Shown: positions 7,471 to 11,523 of the stretch, piece by piece
Numbering within the stretch: the stretch's first letter is position 1
Layout: every line of letters begins with the position of its first letter
Source: Entrophospora sp. SA101
Taxonomy: Eukaryota > Glomeromycota > Glomeromycetes > Entrophosporales > Entrophosporaceae
Reading direction: 5' to 3'
Length of the DNA: 11,523 nt
Assembly (NCBI GenBank): GCA_958430865.1
Contig: CAUDNR010002890.1
Location: 144,964 to 156,486 of the forward strand
The notes under the pieces: generated by a model
Database searches by the model: none
What the model was told of the DNA's origin: nothing
The model's input: the letters and a program-made list of their open reading frames with translations, nothing else
Translations under genes and position numbers: made by a program

Positions 7471-10400
7471 TTATTCTTCGTCATCTACTAAATCTACCAA
7501 GTAATTAACTTTTTTTACAGTTCTTAATTTTCTTTTTTTAGTTGTAATTTCTGTTTCATGTGGTTCAATATAATCGTCATCATCGTCATCCACCATTTCA
7601 ATTATTTTTCTTTTACTGCTCGTGGCTGTTATATGATTCAATTTAAATTCATCGTCTTCAACTTTCAACTTGGATCTTCCGTTGTTTGCTTTTTTAGTTG
7701 TAATTTCTGTTTCATGTGGTTCAATATAATCGTCATCATCGTCATCCGCCATTTCAATTATTTTTCTTCTACTGCTCGTGGCTGTTATATGATTCAATTT
7801 AAATTCATCGTCTTCAACTTTCAACTTGGATCTTCCGTTGTTTGGTTTTTTAGTTGTAGTTTTTGTTTCATGTGGTTCAATATAATCGGTATCATCATCA
7901 TCAATAGTTTCGATTACCTTACTTTTACCGCTTGTGGCTGTTGTATGATTCAATTTAAATTCATCATCTTCAGCTTTCAATTTGGATTTTCCTTTGTTTG
8001 CCTTTTTAATTGTGGTCTTTCGTTCAGTGTAATCTTTGCCACTGCTATCAACATCATCCATAATATTCTCAATTTTTTCCTCGGTATAATTATCATCGTG
8101 GTCATCAATGTCAATACTATTCAATTTATTACTATTTGTAAAAAATCTATCAACCTTAGTTTGTTTTGACTTGGATTTTCCGTTATCAGCCTGATTTTTT
8201 GTGGTTTTTGTGGTCTTGGTGGTCTTGGTGGTCTTGGTGATCTTGGTGGTCTTAGCAGAAGTTGATATATTTTCTTGATTGACATTCACGAACTCGTCCC
8301 ACGCCGCTTCGAGTTCGTCGAGATCCTTGAGCCATAAATCCTGAGTGCTCATTTCTGAAATTATTTTCAATTCAGAATACAGAGACTTCTTTTTATTTTC
8401 ATATTTGTCCACTTCTTCTCTACTAAAGCCCCAACATGTAAGCTTCATAAGGTAGTCATACCCTTTGGTGTTTCTGTTGGTCTCGGTACCCTCAGACGAA
8501 TTTTCTTCGGACTGTGCATCGTATATTTTCTCAAATTTATGGGATTCAAGAAGTTTTACGATTTCCGCCTTCTTTAATCCTTCGAACTTTAACGTTGAGT
8601 CAAGCTTCATATAAATAAACCTTACTTTACCCTCCATTATACTAATTTGTTTCTGCAAATCTTTAATCAAGTGATTCTATAATATATACACAATAGATTA
8701 AAATATTGTTAAAAAGTCAAATAAAATTATATTAATAATAAACATACTTTTCTTTTGACATAAAGCTTCGATCGTTCGTGGTAAAACTCTTTTATGATGT
8801 CTTCTGGAGAGTCGTACTTTGCAAGTTTATTGTTTGGGTCGAAACACATCATATTGGACGTTGCCAGAGCAGTTGTTAATTGGAATGTCTTTTCAAGCCC
8901 CTCTTTCTCTGCCTTTTCCATTTGCTCAACAGTTAATTCAATTTCAAGATCTACCCTTTCATTAGTGCAATTGTTTCTAGAAATGTTCCTGATCGTGTTG
9001 TTTTCTCTGAAATCATTTAGGGTTTTGGATTTGTAATCCTCGGTCCACTTGCGAATTGGTAGTTCTGATATTACAACATGCGTATCATCTTTTTTGGAAA
9101 TTATTCCATATGATGTGTATTTATTGTGCTCGGTTTGTTTGATCTCTCCATAAAATCCACGGTACCAAGGATGCATCGGGATCATCTCTTCGCCTTTGAT
9201 CTTTCTTCTCAAATTGTGAATAATGTCTTTGGGATTGAAATTAGGAATATTGGTGCTCCAACCTGTTCCTATGCCTTCTGCACCATTGACCAGCACCATT
9301 GGAATGATAGGAACATACCATTTTGGTTCTATGCTTTTACCATCATCATTCAGGTAGTCTAATAAAATATCATCATCTGGGTGGTAAATTAGTCTTGCAA
9401 ATTTAGAAAGTCTGGTATTAATATAACGTGCACTTGCAGCACTTTTACCACCGTCATTTCTTTTCCCAAACTGACCGATAGGTTCTAGTAGATTGATATT
9501 GTTGGATCCTACAAAATCTTGCGCAAGGCTAATTATAGTTGAGTGAAGGCTGGCTTCGCCATGGTGGTATGCAGAGTTTTCAGAAACATAGCCAGCTAAT
9601 GAAGACACTTTACTCTGATCTTTTATCAAGTTTTTTGTAATGCAGCTAAATAAAACTTTTCTTTGTCCGGGTTTTAAGCCATCTATCACCGAAGGAATTG
9701 ATCGGATGTTATCAGAAAGTGAAAATAGTGACAACTCCTTGTTAATGAAATCCTTGATTGTGATTTCACTGTCTCTATAATCGATATAGGTCCCGTCTTC
9801 GATCCCTCTGATCCAAGACTTACGTTCATCGGCATTCTTTTTAGCGAACGCCATTGTCCGGGTTTTAAGCCATCTATCACCGAAGGAATTGATCGGATGT
9901 TATCAGAAAGTGAAAATAGTGACAACTCCTTGTTAATGAAATCCTTGATTGTGATTTCACTGTCTCTATAATCGATATAGGTCCCGTCTTCGATCCCTCT
10001 GATCCAAGACTTACGTTCATCGGCATTCTTTTTAGCGAACGCCATGTCGATAAGTTTGTGGTCTTCATCATCCATTGGCTTGAATTTTTTAACGTGTTTA
10101 CCCAAGTCATTGAAATATTCTCTAGCTTCCTCAGATGTGCTGGTCCCAAGCCCTTTGTAATATTTAATGGTCCATCCTTTTCCGTTATCGTTACTGTTTT
10201 TCCATTCCTCAAGCTCTCGTAATGTATAGAATGGTATACTTGTTTTATTTTTTGAACATTTCACAATTGGCGTGATGAACTCTTGCAAGAAACCAGGTTG
10301 CTTTAACAATGAGGGATAGAAATGGTCAAAGAAATTGATGATCAACCCTTTAATATGGCTGCCGTCAAGATCTTGGTCCGTCATTATCATCAATTTCCCA

Positions 10401-11523
10401 TAACGCAAGTCCTTTAGTGAATCATATTTTTTATCATGCTGCAAACCAAGTATTCGCTTTAGAGCTTGAATCTCTTTATTTTCTGCCACTTGTTTTACAG
10501 ATGCATCTCTCACATTTAACAGTTTACCCCGTAAGGGGTAAACTCCCCAGTTGTTATGCCCTACAACATCAAAGCCAGCCAAGGCCAAGGCTTTTGCCGA
10601 GTCGCCTTCTGTCAGCACCAATGTGCAGTTACATGCATTTTTTGTCCCGGCGTTTACTGCATCATCTAATTTTTCTACGTTGACTGTATTTTTTTTGGCG
10701 CCATCTGTTTTCTTTAGTACTTGGACTTGCTTTGACTTGAGATCATTCACAATACTCTCTATGATGCCAATCTTTATTGTTTTTTTTATAAAGTCATCAT
10801 TTATTGTGCATTTTGATCCAAAAGAACTTTGCTTCAATGTCATATATTCTTTTGTTTGAGAGTCAAAAGTGGGATTTTCAATTAAACAATTAACAAATAT
10901 CCAGATGTGGTTTCTAACTTGCTGGGGCTTGACCTTAAGATCTTTGTTTTTCTTTTCAATATGTTCGGCAAGTTTTGTGGTGATTTGTTCAGTAACATGT
11001 TTAACGTGAAGTCCACCTTTAGATGTGCAAATACTGTTTACAAAGCTTACCTATTTATTATTGTTGTTGTTTTAGGGAAGGGGAAAAAACGATTATATAA
11101 ATATTTGTGAGTGAATATTAAATGAGACATCATGAGTGTTATAATATATGGATAAATCTTATCACTACTTACTTGTTGGAATTGACCTTCGACACTAGGT
11201 GCAATGACAACCTCCCAACGTTCACCAAATTTTTCATGCACAACACTAATTTTTGATGATGCAGCATCTGCATTTACCGATTTCAGATACATTTGAACAT
11301 ATTCCTTGAAATTTTTAACTTGTATACGTTTATCATTAAGGAAAACCTTGACATCTTTTACTACTCCAGCCGTATCATATACTCGTTTATTCAACAAAGC
11401 AACAGTATCATCAGTAAATTCAGTCATTCCAAATTTTTCAAGATCAGGATTAAATGATATCTTGGTGTATTCTTCTTTTTTATTGTAAGCAGTGATTTTT
11501 GGACTATCAGTTTTTCTCATGTT
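7471..11523 (-). CDS. TOP2: DNA topoisomerase II, 5'-partial, frame broken by duplication
   Basis: This is the type IIA topoisomerase that passes one duplex through another using ATP, acting in the nucleus in replication and chromosome segregation. Exons on the minus strand: 11523-11173 (continues off the window), 11050-8748, 8676-7471. The introns at 11051-11172 and 8677-8747 are GT-AG and phase 0. Seen in order: transducer-domain sequence (NMRK, RWEVVIAP, QVSFVNSICTSKGGLHV); TOPRIM with EGDSA at 10595-10609 and DQDLDGSH at 10355-10378; YKGLGTST; FINKELSLFS and SVIDGLKPGQRKVLF; YHHGEASL; GQFGKRNDGGKSAASARY with the catalytic Tyr codon at 9423-9425; NGAEGIGTGW; the coiled-coil gate (KVRFIYMKLD); and a disordered tail rich in Lys and Asp, ending with a basic, NLS-like KKRKLRTVKK. 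A perfect 191-bp duplication shifts the frame after the first GLKPGQ, giving a stop at about 9686, upstream of the active site. With one copy discounted, the whole exon is open and the visible part is 1222 residues, as expected for a fungal Top2 of about 1400. The GHKL ATPase core is outside the window. Identity is certain; whether this copy is functional is not. Confidence 0.93.
7534..8110 (-). repeat. 156-bp in-frame tandem repeats in the TOP2 tail
   Basis: Units at about 7534-7689, 7690-7845 and 7846-8001, plus a degenerate fourth to about 8110, have a period of exactly 156 bp (52 codons). By eye the two units nearest the stop codon differ at only about three positions, and divergence grows toward the N-terminal side. 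Each unit encodes a basic part (RSKLK), EDDEFKLNH, a Ser/Thr patch, a basic RRKIIEM-like patch, an Asp run and YIEPHET. The frame is preserved, so this is an expanding disordered-tail repeat. Confidence 0.9.
8140..8163 (-). other. candidate PIP box (QTKVDRFF) in the Top2 tail
   Basis: The residues Q-T-K-V-D-R-F-F match the PCNA-interacting consensus Q-x-x-[LIVM]-x-x-[FY]-[FY] and are preceded by a basic KSKSK stretch. They sit in the disordered tail between the Lys/Thr minisatellite and the 52-residue repeats. PIP motifs dock replication and repair enzymes on the sliding clamp. Binding is inferred from the motif alone. Confidence 0.55.
8201..8254 (-). repeat. 9-bp minisatellite coding a Lys/Thr run
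   Basis: Six tandem units of GTGGTCTTG on the plus strand occupy 8201-8254, with substitutions in the first, fifth and sixth. They are read on the minus strand as repeated Thr-Lys-Thr in the TOP2 tail. The unit is a multiple of three, so changes in copy number keep the frame. Confidence 0.9.
9664..10045 (-). repeat. perfect 191-bp tandem duplication inside TOP2
   Basis: Copies at 9664-9854 and 9855-10045 are identical by base-by-base reading, head to tail, with one extra matching T at the left edge (9663). Each encodes the segment from MAFAKKNADERK to GLKPGQ. The length is 2 modulo 3, so the second copy is translated in the wrong frame (WRSLKRMP...). The coding strand of the unit has no AGGT, so a GT-AG intron cannot remove exactly one copy. 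Identity with no divergence implies a very recent event or an assembly error. Confidence 0.95.

Noticed and set aside
7558..8169. 203-residue open frame on the plus strand
   Set aside because: It is antisense to the TOP2 tail. Its length comes from the in-frame 156-bp repeats, and its Phe/Ile/Cys-rich composition is not protein-like.
7534..8254. CRISPR-like array
   Set aside because: The repeats are contiguous 156-bp and 9-bp coding units without unique spacers, in a eukaryotic gene.
8727..9854. Separate gene starting at MAFAKKN (9854) for the TOP2 breakage domain
   Set aside because: That Met is internal to a conserved Top2 segment and exists as an apparent start only because of the 191-bp duplication. 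The upstream exon continues directly into it in single-copy relatives.
9877..10212. 111-residue minus-strand frame overlapping the TOP2 duplication
   Set aside because: It is the wrong-frame reading of TOP2 and shares its tail with the frameshifted product.
10417..11110. Several plus-strand frames opposite TOP2
   Set aside because: They are antisense shadows of the conserved TOPRIM and transducer exon, with no family features.
1..11523. Dictyostelium-like origin suggested by poly-Asn tracts
   Set aside because: Spacer and intron composition is less extreme than expected for that group, and the remnant at 640-1255 looks Glomeromycotina-like. This is not excluded formally.
1..11523. tRNA or rRNA genes
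   Set aside because: No cloverleaf with a TTCRA loop or rRNA-like conserved stretch was seen on either strand by eye. A covariance-model scan would be decisive.

Overview
The window looks like nuclear DNA of an AT-rich fungus, most likely an arbuscular mycorrhizal fungus (Glomeromycotina, Rhizophagus-like). The signs are short GT-AG introns of about 67-141 nt with AT-rich interiors, Asn/Asp-rich low-complexity insertions in housekeeping proteins, strongly AT-rich spacers, and a broken gene remnant resembling a repetitive protein family I associate, from memory only, with that group. The taxonomic call is an inference and was not checked against any database.

Layout. Positions 1-2400 are gene-poor and hold decayed coding pieces: a minus-strand remnant at about 640-1255 with a frameshift, and a plus-strand spliced remnant at about 1478-1919 of unknown family that is out of frame at an A7 run. 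Positions 2409-7253 (+) hold a complete VPS54 gene, a subunit of the GARP tethering complex. I reconstruct it as 11 exons and 10 introns encoding 1296 residues, including a 16-nt microexon. Positions 7254-7470 are a compact convergent 3' spacer. Positions 7471-11523 (-) hold most of a DNA topoisomerase II gene (TOP2). Its 5' exons, with the core of the ATPase domain, lie beyond the right edge. Three exons and two introns are visible.

The most notable anomaly is in TOP2: a perfect 191-bp head-to-tail duplication at 9664-10045 in the middle of the largest exon. Because 191 is not a multiple of 3, it shifts the frame and stops translation before the catalytic tyrosine. The rest of the gene is intact and conserved. 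The duplication is therefore either an assembly artefact, one allele or nucleus type of a polymorphic population, or a very recent inactivation. The TOP2 C-terminal tail also carries an in-frame 156-bp (52-residue) tandem repeat array, a 9-bp minisatellite and a canonical-looking PCNA-binding (PIP) motif.

The two main genes are unrelated housekeeping functions (endosome-to-Golgi traffic and DNA topology) that are simply convergent neighbours. I found no evidence of a new multi-gene system, mobile element with termini, CRISPR array or RNA gene.
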